Below, one piece after another: positions 9,650-18,252 of a stretch of 64,000 nt of DNA. The translations under genes and the position numbers were made by a program. The stretch is from NCBI GenBank assembly GCA_026398895.1, contig JAPLRZ010000046.1, positions 60,336-124,335 on the forward strand, read 5' to 3'. Positions within the stretch are counted from its first letter, which is position 1. Each line of letters starts with the position of its first letter. The DNA comes from Methylococcales bacterium (lineage in GTDB: Bacteria; Pseudomonadota; Gammaproteobacteria; Methylococcales; Methylomonadaceae). The notes beneath the pieces are model-generated. The model had not been told where the DNA came from. It saw only the letters and a list, made by a program, of their open reading frames with translations, and searched no databases.

Positions 9650-10175
9650 GCCCGTGCATTCGGCAACTAAAGACGTGTAGGATATTGAGCAGGTCTTTAG
9701 TGAGTTCGACTTCGGGGCTAAGTGCGTCTTCTGATAAAACCACGAGTTTTCCACCGTTTGATTCGATAACAAAGCGGATGAGTTCATGTCCGAATCGCGC
9801 AAGTCGGTCTCTGTGGGCAACCACAAGTGTGAGGTGAGTTCCTCGCATCGCGCGTTCCAAAATGGTGTTAAGCCCTTTTCGCTTGAAGTTGATGCCTGAA
9901 CCGATGTCTTTGATGATTTCAGCTTCGGGGTATCGCTGTTGCATGAAGGAGACTTGTCTTGCGAGGTCATCTTTTTGCTTATAACTGGACACACGACAGT
10001 AGCAAACGACAGCAGACTTGACTGAACCCAGATAGGCTTCAACGTTGTATTTTCGTTGTCCTGAGATTCTAATGGTTTCAATATCCCCGTCATCTGCCAT
10101 TCTCCTTAAGGTCTTTGGGTGTACGCCAAGTATCAGCGCGGCTTTTCTGCTAGACTCATATTTCATGACTAGCAA
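9564..10175 (-). CDS. tnpA: IS607 family serine recombinase (transposase TnpA)
   Basis: The 203-residue protein has an N-terminal MerR-like helix-turn-helix (about residues 8-50, ALILGVHPKTLRRMADDG). It then has a resolvase domain beginning VVCYCRVSSYKQKDDL, in which a serine of RVSS is the expected nucleophile, and AHRDRLARFGHELI further on. It overlaps the start of tnpB, as is usual in IS607. The sequence appears complete. Confidence 0.92.
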   Translation of the reverse strand: MLVMKYESSRKAALILGVHPKTLRRMADDGDIETIRISGQRKYNVEAYLGSVKSAVVCYCRVSSYKQKDDLARQVSFMQQRYPEAEIIKDIGSGINFKRKGLNTILERAMRGTHLTLVVAHRDRLARFGHELIRFVIESNGGKLVVLSEDALSPEVELTKDLLNILHVFSCRMHGLRNYKKQVAQATSNSTEQGTVQPMDESE

Positions 10176-10213
10176 ATATAAATCATTGTTAGCTTTTGTC
10201 AGCGTTTGATTTA

Positions 10214-11041
10214 CTATGCACTAACCTCATCACCAAAGCCATTCGCCATTAACTGCTGGTAATCGATGAGTGTCATATTGGTTAACGGTGTGGGCGTAAG
10301 GGTTTTCGCTGCCAGTGCTTGTGCGATTTTTAGGTCTTTATGATGCAATGCCAGTTTAAAACCAGCGGCAAAACTGCCTTGGGTCATGGTCGCGCCGCGA
10401 TGTTGTAAAAACCAATTGCCTGACGCACCGCCTGAAATCACGTCGATCACTTTATCCATTGGTAGGTTTTGCGCCTCCGCAACGGCTAAAGCTTCGGTGA
10501 CGGCCTGATTGATACCCGCGCACATGATTTGATTGATAGCTTTGGTAGCTTGCCCTGTCCCCGTCTCACCTATATGAATAATCCGTGTTGCTATGCTGGC
10601 TAATATCGGACGCACGGTTTCTAACACATCAGCATCACCCCCAACCATCATGGATAATGTGCCGTTTTTCGCACCTTCGACACCACCCGAAACAGGTGCG
10701 TCCAAAAATTTAGCTTGTTTTTTTGCTAACTGGGCGGCGGCTTGTTTGGCAGTCTCACTGCTAACAGTGGACGTGTCTATGACGATGGTGTTGGGTTTGA
10801 TGGTACTGGCGATGGCTGCAACCACGTCTAAAACATCTTTATCGGCGGAGACGCACAGCAAAATCACCTCCATCTCCGCTGCGAGTGCGGCGGGTTGGTT
10901 ATAATGGATGACAGTAAATTCTGCCATTTTTGCCGCTGTGCGATTATAAACTCCCGCTAAAAATCCTGCTTGATCTAGCCGTCTTGCCATACCTAAACCC
11001 ATTGCACCTAAACCGATTATGCCGACTTTCATCGTATTCAC
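10214..11041 (-). CDS. garR: Beta-hydroxyacid dehydrogenase, tartronate semialdehyde reductase-like
   Basis: The protein has GIIGLGAMGLGMARRL (NAD(P)-binding), the substrate motif DAPVSGGVEGAKNGTLS, and the catalytic lysine region GQATKAINQ. At 275 residues it fits the 2-hydroxy-3-oxopropionate/3-hydroxyisobutyrate reductase family. Tartronate semialdehyde reduction yields glycerate, the substrate of the nearby glycerate 2-kinase, which makes the GarR assignment attractive. The substrate within the family is not proven. It lies 1 base from the stop of the upstream phosphatase gene, so the two form an operon. Confidence 0.8.
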   Translation of the reverse strand: MNTMKVGIIGLGAMGLGMARRLDQAGFLAGVYNRTAAKMAEFTVIHYNQPAALAAEMEVILLCVSADKDVLDVVAAIASTIKPNTIVIDTSTVSSETAKQAAAQLAKKQAKFLDAPVSGGVEGAKNGTLSMMVGGDADVLETVRPILASIATRIIHIGETGTGQATKAINQIMCAGINQAVTEALAVAEAQNLPMDKVIDVISGGASGNWFLQHRGATMTQGSFAAGFKLALHHKDLKIAQALAAKTLTPTPLTNMTLIDYQQLMANGFGDEVSA

Positions 11042-11042
11042 C

Positions 11043-11807
11043 TTACATCAGTAGTAATAGTTGATCGAGTATTTTGCCGTTAGTGGCAAGAATGTGTTTA
11101 GGGAAAATCCCCGCATTGCCCTGAAAATCGGTGACGGTCGCGCCCGCTTCTCTAGCAATTAATGCCCCTGCGGCGACATCGTACAAATTGAGTTCTTGCT
11201 CCCAAAAGGCATCGACTTGTCCGTCGGCAACCAAACATAAATCCATCGCCGCTGAACCAAACCGCCGTTGTCCTGTGGTTTGTTGGGCGACTCTACCAAA
11301 GCGTTCCAGATTGTTGTCCGTTAAATAGCTGCGCAAACAGGCAAAACCTGTGGCTATCATGGAATTAGCTAGGCTGGTTTCATCGGAAACATGAATAGAT
11401 TCGCCATTTTTCCACGCGCCTTTGCCTTGTTCAGCACAGTAATAGTCATTTAAAGCGGGGGCATATACTGCGCCCATGATGAGTTGGTGGTTCATTTCTA
11501 GGGCAACACTAATCGACCAAAAATATTGTCCTTTGGAAAAAGAGTGAGTGCCATCGATGGGATCAACTATCCAGCGGTTAGTTTGATTGGCACTTTTACC
11601 GCTTTCTTCGCCCCAAAAACCGTATTCTGGGTATTTTTCGGTTAGGGTTTGTTTTAAAAATGCCTCCACAGCAACATCAGCAGCAGTGACAAAATCACGC
11701 GGGCTTTTTTTGTCGATGGTGACATTTTTTAAATCTTTAAAATAAGTTAAAGCAATCGTTCCTGCTTCACGCACGACTTGTTCAAGTTCAATAAGCGAAA
11801 TGGGCAT
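11043..11807 (-). CDS. Inositol monophosphatase family phosphatase
   Basis: The 254-residue protein carries the lithium-sensitive, Mg-dependent phosphatase signature. This consists of GFWGEESG, WIVDPIDGTHSFSKG, and the C-terminal NLYDVAAGALIAREAGA. Members act on inositol phosphate, histidinol phosphate or fructose 1,6-bisphosphate. The short spacing of conserved blocks fits the histidinol-phosphatase/inositol type, but the substrate cannot be decided from sequence alone. It is cotranscribed with the downstream reductase. Confidence 0.85.
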   Translation of the reverse strand: MPISLIELEQVVREAGTIALTYFKDLKNVTIDKKSPRDFVTAADVAVEAFLKQTLTEKYPEYGFWGEESGKSANQTNRWIVDPIDGTHSFSKGQYFWSISVALEMNHQLIMGAVYAPALNDYYCAEQGKGAWKNGESIHVSDETSLANSMIATGFACLRSYLTDNNLERFGRVAQQTTGQRRFGSAAMDLCLVADGQVDAFWEQELNLYDVAAGALIAREAGATVTDFQGNAGIFPKHILATNGKILDQLLLLM

Positions 11808-11880
11808 TTTTTTTCCTGTATATTTTTGGTAGGGTGGACAGTTTAATCGCCGTTAGTATGACATATTGTAATCGTGTCTC

Positions 11881-13134
11881 TTAAGGCAAGTTTGCTTCAA
11901 TGAGTGCTACAGCATTGAGTACGCCTTGGGTGGGTGAAATTGCGTGTTTAGCTAGTCGGGCGCGTTTTGCCATGTCAGTGGAATGAAGCACTATTTTAAT
12001 GCGTTCCGCCAATTTTTTAGCGGTGGCATATTTAGCGGGTAATGGCGCGGGGGCTAAACCAGAGCGTTGTAATTGACAAGCCCAAAATAATTGCTCATCC
12101 ATAAACGGTACTACGATGGATGGGCAACCGCTCAAGGTCGCTGCGTGAGATGTGCCTGCGCCGCCATGATGTACCACTGCCGCACAGTGTTGAAATAACG
12201 GTTGATGCGGATGTCGTCCTATGAAAAACACGCTATCTTGTTGAGTTTCCGCAGGGTAATTACTGGAGCTGGTTTGAATAATGGCACGACAACCTGCTAA
12301 CCGCGCGGCATTGATAAATAATTCCATACTCCATTCTGGAACGGCTTGTTGTACGCTACCAAACGTCATGTATACAGGTTTTTCGCCTGCGTCTAAAAAA
12401 GCTTGTAAAGCTGGGGATGCTTGCCAGTGTTCAGCACGTTCGGGTAAATTCAAAAAGCCACACAGTTGATTTACCGCTTGCCATTCATTTTGTAATGGAC
12501 AAAGAAACGAGTCAACCGCGACTAAATTAAGTAAGTCTGAACTCAGTAAGCTGTCAAAAACGTGGTTAAACGCGGGCATTCCTTCGGCAAACCATAGGCG
12601 ACTCAGGCGTTTTTTTAACACCCAATCAAATAAGCTATCCAGTAATTTCCATTGCCAACGGTTTACCGTACTGCCCAAATTAGGAAAACGAAACGGCGGA
12701 TGACCATTAGTTGGAATCGCCGCGTGGCAAAAAGTGACGCTGATATGTGGTTTGTTGTGTTTTTTTGCTGCCAGTTTTAACGGATAAAGAAAATGGTGTC
12801 CGATAACCACATCATGGTCAGCAACTAACTGTTGTGCAGCTTGATAAATTTCTTGTTCGTAAGGAAAAAAACTTGCCTCTAGCAAGGCGATTAACCATTG
12901 CAGAGTATTCATACGAAAACTACGCTGAGCAAAATTTTGCATATCAAAATCAATATGCGTAGGAATTTGGCGGTATTGAATAGCCAATGCGTCGCAGGTT
13001 TCTTGATAATTGCGGTTATCAATGCTGCTAACGACTAATGTGACATTATGCCCTGCGTTTTTCAAACCATCCGCTAATGCGATAAAGGGTCTTATGTCGC
13101 CATTTGATCCCCACGTTTGTATACCTATGTTCAT
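11881..13134 (-). CDS. UGT-like glycosyltransferase (GT1 family)
   Basis: The 417-residue protein starts MNIGIQTWGSNGDIRPFIAL, the acceptor-side glycine-rich loop of GT1 enzymes. It has the donor-binding signature HHGGAGTSHAATLSGCPSIV (about residues 325-345) followed by PFMDEQLFWACQ. Such enzymes transfer sugars to lipids, sterols, hopanoids or natural products. The acceptor here is unknown. The gene is divergent from the porin gene across 213 bases. Confidence 0.85.
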   Translation of the reverse strand: MNIGIQTWGSNGDIRPFIALADGLKNAGHNVTLVVSSIDNRNYQETCDALAIQYRQIPTHIDFDMQNFAQRSFRMNTLQWLIALLEASFFPYEQEIYQAAQQLVADHDVVIGHHFLYPLKLAAKKHNKPHISVTFCHAAIPTNGHPPFRFPNLGSTVNRWQWKLLDSLFDWVLKKRLSRLWFAEGMPAFNHVFDSLLSSDLLNLVAVDSFLCPLQNEWQAVNQLCGFLNLPERAEHWQASPALQAFLDAGEKPVYMTFGSVQQAVPEWSMELFINAARLAGCRAIIQTSSSNYPAETQQDSVFFIGRHPHQPLFQHCAAVVHHGGAGTSHAATLSGCPSIVVPFMDEQLFWACQLQRSGLAPAPLPAKYATAKKLAERIKIVLHSTDMAKRARLAKHAISPTQGVLNAVALIEANLP

Positions 13135-13269
13135 GATGAGTGTGAAATTTTCGCTGAAATTAGCCTATTCGACCACGAAAAACCAGCAAATATCAACTTT
13201 ATCAGAATATTTAATATTGATTGCTGAGAATATTTTTGGTCACTTCATTAGTATTACGCTATTTTTGCG

Positions 13270-13303
13270 AATAACAATCATTTGCATTTGATGATAATTA
13301 GCA
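13270..13303 (+). promoter_or_regulatory. Fur-box-like site upstream of the porin gene
   Basis: AATAACAATCATTTGCATT directly followed by TGATGATAATTAGC resembles overlapping copies of the Fur consensus GATAATGATAATCATTATC, about 45-75 bases upstream of the porin start. The match is imperfect. If real, it would make the porin and perhaps the FMN-binding operon iron-responsive. Confidence 0.4.
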
Positions 13304-13347
13304 ATATACTCCCTATCCATAAATTAACGTTAATAAGGATTAATTAA

Positions 13348-14739
13348 GTGCAAATCAATAAATCAGCAGTATTAGGTGCAATATTAGTTACGCTAAACAC
13401 GTCAGCTAATGCGTTAGAAAAACCACAAACTATGGATGATATGTGGAAAATAATTCAAGCGCAACAAAAGCAAATTGATGAGATGAAAGCCGAGAGGGTA
13501 ACGGTAGCAACTGCTGCACCTGCTAGCAAACCCCCTGTCGAAGACGTAAAAAAACTGGAGCGCAAAACCGATGTATTAACGCAAGAAGTTGAGAAGTTAC
13601 GGACTAACTTAGCGATTCCTGAGGAGAAAGCCCTTAAAAGTGCCTATGGTTTAGGTCCTGCGGCATCGAAGGTTTATCAGGTAGGAAAAGGGCTGTCTAT
13701 CGGTGGTTATGGCGAAGGTCACTATCAAGCTGAAGTCGGTAATAAGGGTGACAGTAAAGACAGTGCCGACATGGAACGCTTGGTTTTGTATACGGGCTAT
13801 AAGTTTACCGATAACATTCTTTTTAACAGTGAGCTTGAATTTGAACACGCCACTACGGGTGAAGGCTCGGAATCAAAAGGTGAGGTGTCTGTTGAATTTG
13901 CTTCATTGGATTTTTTTATTAATCCATTAGTCAATGCTCGCGCAGGTTTATTATTAATGCCGATGGGGTTTATAAATCGCATACACGAACCTGTATTTTA
14001 TTTCGGCAACCATCGTCCCGAAACTGAACGATGGATTATACCTAGCACATGGCGAGAAATGGGCGTGGGCTTATTTGGTTCAATCACGCCAGAATTAAGC
14101 TATACCACCTACATAGTTAATGGTTTGGATGCTACTGGATTTAGCTCTGATGGTATTCGTGAAGGTCGCGGTGGCGGCAGTAATGCCAAAGCGGAAAACT
14201 TTGGTTATGTTGCACAAATGGATTACACGCCGAAGGCATTATCAGGTGTCACCGCAGGTGGTTCTGCGTATGCAGGTAACGCTGGGCAAAATCAAGTTTA
14301 TGATGGTTTTAAGGCAGATATTTTGACGCAACTCTACGAAGGTCATATTCAATGGAAATACCGTGGCTTAGAATTCCGTAGCTTGGGTGCGTGGGGGCAT
14401 ATCAATGATGCAAGCCTTCTCAGTGCAGCAAAGGGTGAAACCATCGGTTCATCCAATTATGGTTGGTATACCGAGGTTGGTTATGATGTATTGCCGTTAT
14501 TATTTAAAAACACGTCACAATACCTTGCGCCATTCGTTCGTTATGAACATTTAGATACCATTGCTAAAGCACCTAACGGCTTTGAAGATAATAAAAACAA
14601 AGACCGTCAAATTTATCAAATCGGTTTGCAATACAAACCAATTCCTAATGTTGTTATTAAGGCGGATTACCGTAATATCACCGCTAAACAAGGCACAGCA
14701 CCCGATGACTTTAATCTAGGTTTTGGTTTTATTTTCTAG
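13348..14739 (+). CDS. Outer-membrane porin-like beta-barrel protein
   Basis: The 463-residue product starts at a GTG behind AAGGAT and has a signal peptide ending near SANA. A coiled-coil segment follows (about 30-90, with IIQAQQKQIDEMKAE and KKLERKTDVLTQEVEKLR), then a long region of alternating beta-strands ending in a terminal aromatic, GFGFIF. That pattern fits trimeric porins with a periplasmic coiled coil, such as phosphate-selective or uptake porins. The transported solute is unknown. The Fur-like site upstream suggests a link to metal nutrition. Confidence 0.75.
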   Translation: MQINKSAVLGAILVTLNTSANALEKPQTMDDMWKIIQAQQKQIDEMKAERVTVATAAPASKPPVEDVKKLERKTDVLTQEVEKLRTNLAIPEEKALKSAYGLGPAASKVYQVGKGLSIGGYGEGHYQAEVGNKGDSKDSADMERLVLYTGYKFTDNILFNSELEFEHATTGEGSESKGEVSVEFASLDFFINPLVNARAGLLLMPMGFINRIHEPVFYFGNHRPETERWIIPSTWREMGVGLFGSITPELSYTTYIVNGLDATGFSSDGIREGRGGGSNAKAENFGYVAQMDYTPKALSGVTAGGSAYAGNAGQNQVYDGFKADILTQLYEGHIQWKYRGLEFRSLGAWGHINDASLLSAAKGETIGSSNYGWYTEVGYDVLPLLFKNTSQYLAPFVRYEHLDTIAKAPNGFEDNKNKDRQIYQIGLQYKPIPNVVIKADYRNITAKQGTAPDDFNLGFGFIF

Positions 14740-14804
14740 TGCCACCAGATTTATTCATTCCTGTAGTATCATAGCAACAAGCTATTCGCCTACTATCGCC
14801 GAAT

Positions 14805-14837
14805 AGACCACTGAGGTTTTTAAAACCCCAGTGGTCT
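14805..14837 (+). terminator. Intrinsic terminator-like hairpin after the porin gene
   Basis: AGACCACTGAGGTTTT pairs with AAACCCCAGTGGTCT around a TAA loop. The hairpin lies 65 bases after the porin stop and just before a TATAAT box at 14851-14856, so it separates the porin transcript from the next promoter. Confidence 0.7.
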
Positions 14838-14850
14838 GGTAAAAATTGGC

Positions 14851-14856
14851 TATAAT
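14851..14856 (+). promoter_or_regulatory. Sigma-70 -10 box for the FMN-binding gene
   Basis: A consensus TATAAT lies 35 bases upstream of the ATG at 14891. No strong -35 box is seen because the terminator hairpin fills that region. Confidence 0.45.
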
Positions 14857-14890
14857 CCAATCCCCCTCGTCAATTCAACAAATAGGTATT

Positions 14891-15427
14891 ATGAAACCCA
14901 TTAAACTTGTGTTGCTTTTAGGGCTACTAACCGCCGTAAACTCCAGTTTTGCGACCGTTTTTTACAGTAAAAACGAAGCAATGGAGTTAGCCTTTGGTAA
15001 AGGTACGCCTGTAGAGCAGTTATCGTTATTTCCTGATGAGCAACAAACCGCAGAAATACAGAAACTGGCTAAAGTTAAACTAGAGTCTGGTTTATTTACT
15101 TTTTATGTCAGTAAAAACCAAGACAAAATCCTCGCCTATGCCGCCATTGAAACCAGCACGGTGAGAACCAAACCAGAAACATTAATGATTGTTCTCACGC
15201 CTGAAGGAGAATTGCGTAATGTTTACACCCTCGCCTTTCACGAGCCACCCGAATATATGCCGCCTGACAGTTGGTTTGAAAAACTCGCCAAACGTCCTTT
15301 AGCCGACATGGATTTTAACAAAGGTGTGGATGGAATCTCAGGCGCAACCCTTAGCACTCATGCCAGTATCGACAGTATTCGCAAAGTGATGGCAATCTAT
15401 CAAGTGTTAGTAAAAAAACCAGAGTAA
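14891..15427 (+). CDS. FMN-binding domain protein, periplasmic
   Basis: The start at 14891 (MKPIKLVLLLG) gives a clean signal peptide ending near SFA; an in-frame upstream TTG overlaps the promoter and is rejected. The motif DGISGATLSTHA near the C-terminus is the consensus around the threonine that receives FMN covalently from ApbE. The protein is thus probably an exported flavoprotein electron carrier. It is followed after 5 bases by a small membrane protein, and the two may form a redox module. Confidence 0.82.
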   Translation: MKPIKLVLLLGLLTAVNSSFATVFYSKNEAMELAFGKGTPVEQLSLFPDEQQTAEIQKLAKVKLESGLFTFYVSKNQDKILAYAAIETSTVRTKPETLMIVLTPEGELRNVYTLAFHEPPEYMPPDSWFEKLAKRPLADMDFNKGVDGISGATLSTHASIDSIRKVMAIYQVLVKKPE

Positions 15428-15432
15428 AAACT

Positions 15433-15957
15433 ATGCGTTATTTTGTAACAGGTGAACAACAGCGACTGTCGTTGTTAAACGCTTTAATACTTATGTTCCT
15501 AGGCTATATTGCCTTGTTATGGGTTAGTAATGGCATGATGTATTTTCATCACATGGACTTAACTCCTAGCTCAGTCATTGCCTACTATCTCGGTTCTGAA
15601 GAGCAATTCACCACCCCACGCAGCTACCAAGGAATGTTGGAAGTCTCGCATTTTCATCTGTTTTCGATGGGTATGTTGGCAGTAACATTGACCCATTTAA
15701 TGTTGATGACCGAATTTTCCAACCGCCTAAAAATCTGGTTAAGTGGCCTAACCTATATTTCTGCATTAGCGGATGAAGCCGCTGGCTGGTTAGTGCGATT
15801 TGCCCATCCATTGTTCGCTTATTTTAAAATTGCCGCTTTTTTAATGCTAGAGCTTTCCTTACTTGCCTTGTTAATTGCAGTGATTGTTTCCCTGATACGC
15901 GCTCGATCCCAGCTACAGCAAATGGACATCGACGATATGGATGACATGGATGATTAA
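15433..15957 (+). CDS. Small four-helix membrane protein, unknown function
   Basis: The 174-residue protein has four likely transmembrane helices (about residues 14-36, 72-94, 100-120 and 128-155). Histidines sit near helix ends (YFHHMD, EVSHFHLFSMG, RFAHPLF), which could bind heme or metal. The C-terminus is a cytoplasmic acidic tail, DIDDMDDMDD. Being 5 bases downstream of the FMN-binding gene, it is a likely membrane partner that passes electrons to the flavoprotein. I do not recognise the family by name. Confidence 0.7.
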   Translation: MRYFVTGEQQRLSLLNALILMFLGYIALLWVSNGMMYFHHMDLTPSSVIAYYLGSEEQFTTPRSYQGMLEVSHFHLFSMGMLAVTLTHLMLMTEFSNRLKIWLSGLTYISALADEAAGWLVRFAHPLFAYFKIAAFLMLELSLLALLIAVIVSLIRARSQLQQMDIDDMDDMDD

Positions 15958-16042
15958 TAATCAAATTCACATAACGATGTAGCACAGTGTTAAAATCATA
16001 TCGAAACTAGGTAAAAAATCACTACGAGGATAGTAAAAAACA

Positions 16043-16930
16043 ATGAAAATTCTGTTATTCGGTAAAGGTGGACAAGTTGGCTGGGAACTACAACGTAGTC
16101 TCGCGCCGTTGGGTGAATTAATTGCGCTGGATAGTGATAGTAAAGATTACTGCGGTAATTTTGAAAATCTTGACGGTATTGCTGAAACAGTACGCATTAT
16201 TGCTCCCGATGTTATTGTCAATGCTGCCGCCCATACTGCTGTGGATAAAGCGGAAAGCGAACCAGAGTTTGTCCGCACTATTAACGCCTTAGCACCGAGT
16301 GTTTTGGCAAAAGAAGCCCAGCGGTGCAACGCTTTGTTAGTTCATTATTCTACTGATTATGTGTTCGATGGTAGCGGCAGCCAAGCGTGGCTAGAAACCG
16401 ACACACCCGCGCCACTGAGTGTTTACGGCGCAACCAAATTAGAAGGCGAGCAAGCGATTATTGCCTCAGGTTGTCAGCATCTTATTTTTCGTACCAGTTG
16501 GGTGTATGCAGCGCGTGGTGCGAATTTCGCCAAAACCATGCTTCGACTGGGCAGTGAACGTGACCGCCTCACCGTTATTAACGATCAAATCGGCGCACCC
16601 ACAGGAGCTGATTTATTAGCCGATGTCACCGCTCATGCTATTCGCGCAGTACAACAACAGCCAGAATTGGCAGGTCTTTATCATCTTGTTGCTAGCGGCG
16701 AAACCAGTTGGCATGAATACGCACGCTTTGTACTTAATTTCGCGCGTGATGCGGGCATAGAAATTAGCGTAGCCGATTCTGCCATAGAACCCGTTCCAAC
16801 CACCGCATTTCCTACGCCTGCTACCCGACCACTGAATTCACGATTAAATACCCGTAAACTATCTACCCGTTTTAATCTGAACTTACCCCATTGGCAAACA
16901 GGTGTAGCGCGAATGCTCACCGAACTATAG
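16043..16930 (+). CDS. rfbD: dTDP-4-dehydrorhamnose reductase
   Basis: RfbD makes dTDP-L-rhamnose from dTDP-4-dehydrorhamnose for surface polysaccharides. The N-terminus [15 protein letters not shown] is the Rossmann motif with GQxG, and the catalytic Tyr-Lys pair is in [10 protein letters not shown]. The length of 295 residues is standard. rfbA follows 7 bases downstream. rfbB and rfbC are not in the window. Confidence 0.95.
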   Translation: MKILLFGKGGQVGWELQRSLAPLGELIALDSDSKDYCGNFENLDGIAETVRIIAPDVIVNAAAHTAVDKAESEPEFVRTINALAPSVLAKEAQRCNALLVHYSTDYVFDGSGSQAWLETDTPAPLSVYGATKLEGEQAIIASGCQHLIFRTSWVYAARGANFAKTMLRLGSERDRLTVINDQIGAPTGADLLADVTAHAIRAVQQQPELAGLYHLVASGETSWHEYARFVLNFARDAGIEISVADSAIEPVPTTAFPTPATRPLNSRLNTRKLSTRFNLNLPHWQTGVARMLTEL

Positions 16931-16937
16931 GACAATA

Positions 16938-17828
16938 ATGATGACAACGTGTAAAGGTATTATTCTCGCTGGTGGCTCTGGCACTCGGCTTTATCCTGTC
17001 ACTAAAGTAGTGTCTAAACAACTACTACCCATTTACGATAAACCAATGATTTATTACCCGCTCAGCACCCTAATGTTGGCGGGCATTCGTGATATTTTAA
17101 TCATATCCACACCACAAGATTTGCCGCGCTTTGAACAATTGCTAGGTGATGGTAGCGACTGGGGACTTAATCTGCAATACGCCGTGCAACCCAGTCCTGA
17201 TGGTTTGGCGCAAGCATTTACCATTGGTAAAGATTTTATTGGTAACAATCCATCTGCTCTAGTGCTAGGCGACAACATATTCTATGGTCAAAATCTACCC
17301 TCTCAATTATCCAATGCGTTAGCCAGAACCAAAGGTGCGACAGTTTTTGCCTATCATGTTGCTGATCCAGAACGCTACGGCGTGGTGAGCTTTGACGCTC
17401 AAGGTCGTGCGCAAACTTTAGAAGAAAAACCTGAGCAGCCTAAATCTAACTATGCAGTGACAGGTTTATATTTTTACGACAATGACGTGATTGATATTGT
17501 CGCCAATCTGAAACCTTCGCCACGCGGTGAATTAGAAATCACCGATGTCAATCGTATTTATCTGGAACGCGGTCAATTGTCAGTGGAAATAATGGGCAGA
17601 GGCTATGCGTGGTTAGATACAGGCACGCATGAAAGCATGATTGAAGCTTCAAACTTTATCGAAACCATCGAACATCGCCAAGGCTTAAAAATAGCCTGCC
17701 CCGAAGAAATTGCCTATAACAATGGTTTTATTGATGCAGAACAATTACAAAAATTAGCCCAACCGTTAGCTAAAAATGGCTATGGTCGCTATTTATTGCG
17801 CTTATTGAAAGAGGGTGTTAGTTCATAA
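16938..17828 (+). CDS. rfbA: Glucose-1-phosphate thymidylyltransferase
   Basis: RfbA forms dTDP-glucose from dTTP and glucose 1-phosphate, the first step to dTDP-rhamnose. [20 protein letters not shown] is the nucleotide-binding signature, and [20 protein letters not shown] and [14 protein letters not shown] are typical further blocks. The 296-residue length fits. It forms a pair with rfbD. Confidence 0.96.
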   Translation: MMTTCKGIILAGGSGTRLYPVTKVVSKQLLPIYDKPMIYYPLSTLMLAGIRDILIISTPQDLPRFEQLLGDGSDWGLNLQYAVQPSPDGLAQAFTIGKDFIGNNPSALVLGDNIFYGQNLPSQLSNALARTKGATVFAYHVADPERYGVVSFDAQGRAQTLEEKPEQPKSNYAVTGLYFYDNDVIDIVANLKPSPRGELEITDVNRIYLERGQLSVEIMGRGYAWLDTGTHESMIEASNFIETIEHRQGLKIACPEEIAYNNGFIDAEQLQKLAQPLAKNGYGRYLLRLLKEGVSS

Positions 17829-17871
17829 CAAGGCTTGCTAACGAAAAAAGAACCCAAAATTATTCATAACC

Positions 17872-18140
17872 ATGTCCCACTGTCGTCGTGCTAAAACGTC
17901 AGGTGGCAGTTATTTTTTTACCGTGGTTACTTATCGTCTGCAACTGTTGTTGATTAATCCCGACAGTCGAAGAATATTACGAGAGGTTATCCAGAAAATA
18001 CTGCACGGATATAGTAGCTGGCGCAATATAAGTTGATTATGCCTTAGTTATATCAGTTCATCAGGAATCATCGGGTAAAAAACAAGGACTATGGCGAATA
18101 GCCAATATTAGCGTGAAAACAAACCAAGCGAAGAGAGGGT
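17872..18140 (+). pseudogene. Relic of a REP-associated tyrosine transposase (RAYT)
   Basis: From an ATG at 17872 the frame reads MSHCRRAKTSGGSYFFTVVTY, very like the N-terminus of RAYT proteins, but stops at 18036 after 54 residues. Downstream pieces such as SSGKKQGLW and VKTNQ, in shifted frames up to about 18140, resemble later parts of the family. The HUH catalytic pair is not preserved. A palindrome of a dispersed family follows at once, as expected for a RAYT with its REP. Confidence 0.7.
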
Positions 18141-18150
18141 AAAATAGCGC

Positions 18151-18176
18151 GGAGTACAAACGTAGGTTTGTACTCC
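18151..18176. repeat. REP-like palindrome, family C, copy 1
   Basis: GGAGTACAAAC-GTAG-GTTTGTACTCC is a perfect 11-bp inverted repeat. A diverged copy occurs at 61791-61816, before the mod gene. It lies next to a RAYT relic. Confidence 0.8.
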
Positions 18177-18180
18177 AAAA

Positions 18181-18229
18181 TACACGCGATTTAGGAAACG
18201 GGATACAGACAGACTGTCAGAAAATACAG
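18181..18229. repeat. Dispersed repeat, family D
   Basis: TACACGCGATTTAGGAAACG followed by GGATACAGACAGA and AAAATACAG matches the reverse complement of 8231-8280 with a modest number of differences. The other copy flanks the IS607 element side of mdh. Nothing coding is visible here. Confidence 0.6.
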
Positions 18230-18252
18230 GCTATTGTTGAATAGGCTATGGA

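Larger units (their letters stand above)
8505..10210 (-). mobile_element. IS607-type insertion sequence (tnpA + tnpB)
   Basis: A MerR-like/serine-recombinase transposase gene followed by an overlapping RuvC-like tnpB gene is the IS607 arrangement. IS607 elements make no obvious target duplications or terminal inverted repeats, so the ends given here are only approximate. The element lies between mdh and a GarR-like gene. Both reading frames are open, so the element may still be functional. Confidence 0.85.

Noticed and set aside
9650..10093. N-terminal extension of TnpB
   Set aside because: The frame overlaps tnpA in another phase and has no TnpB likeness.
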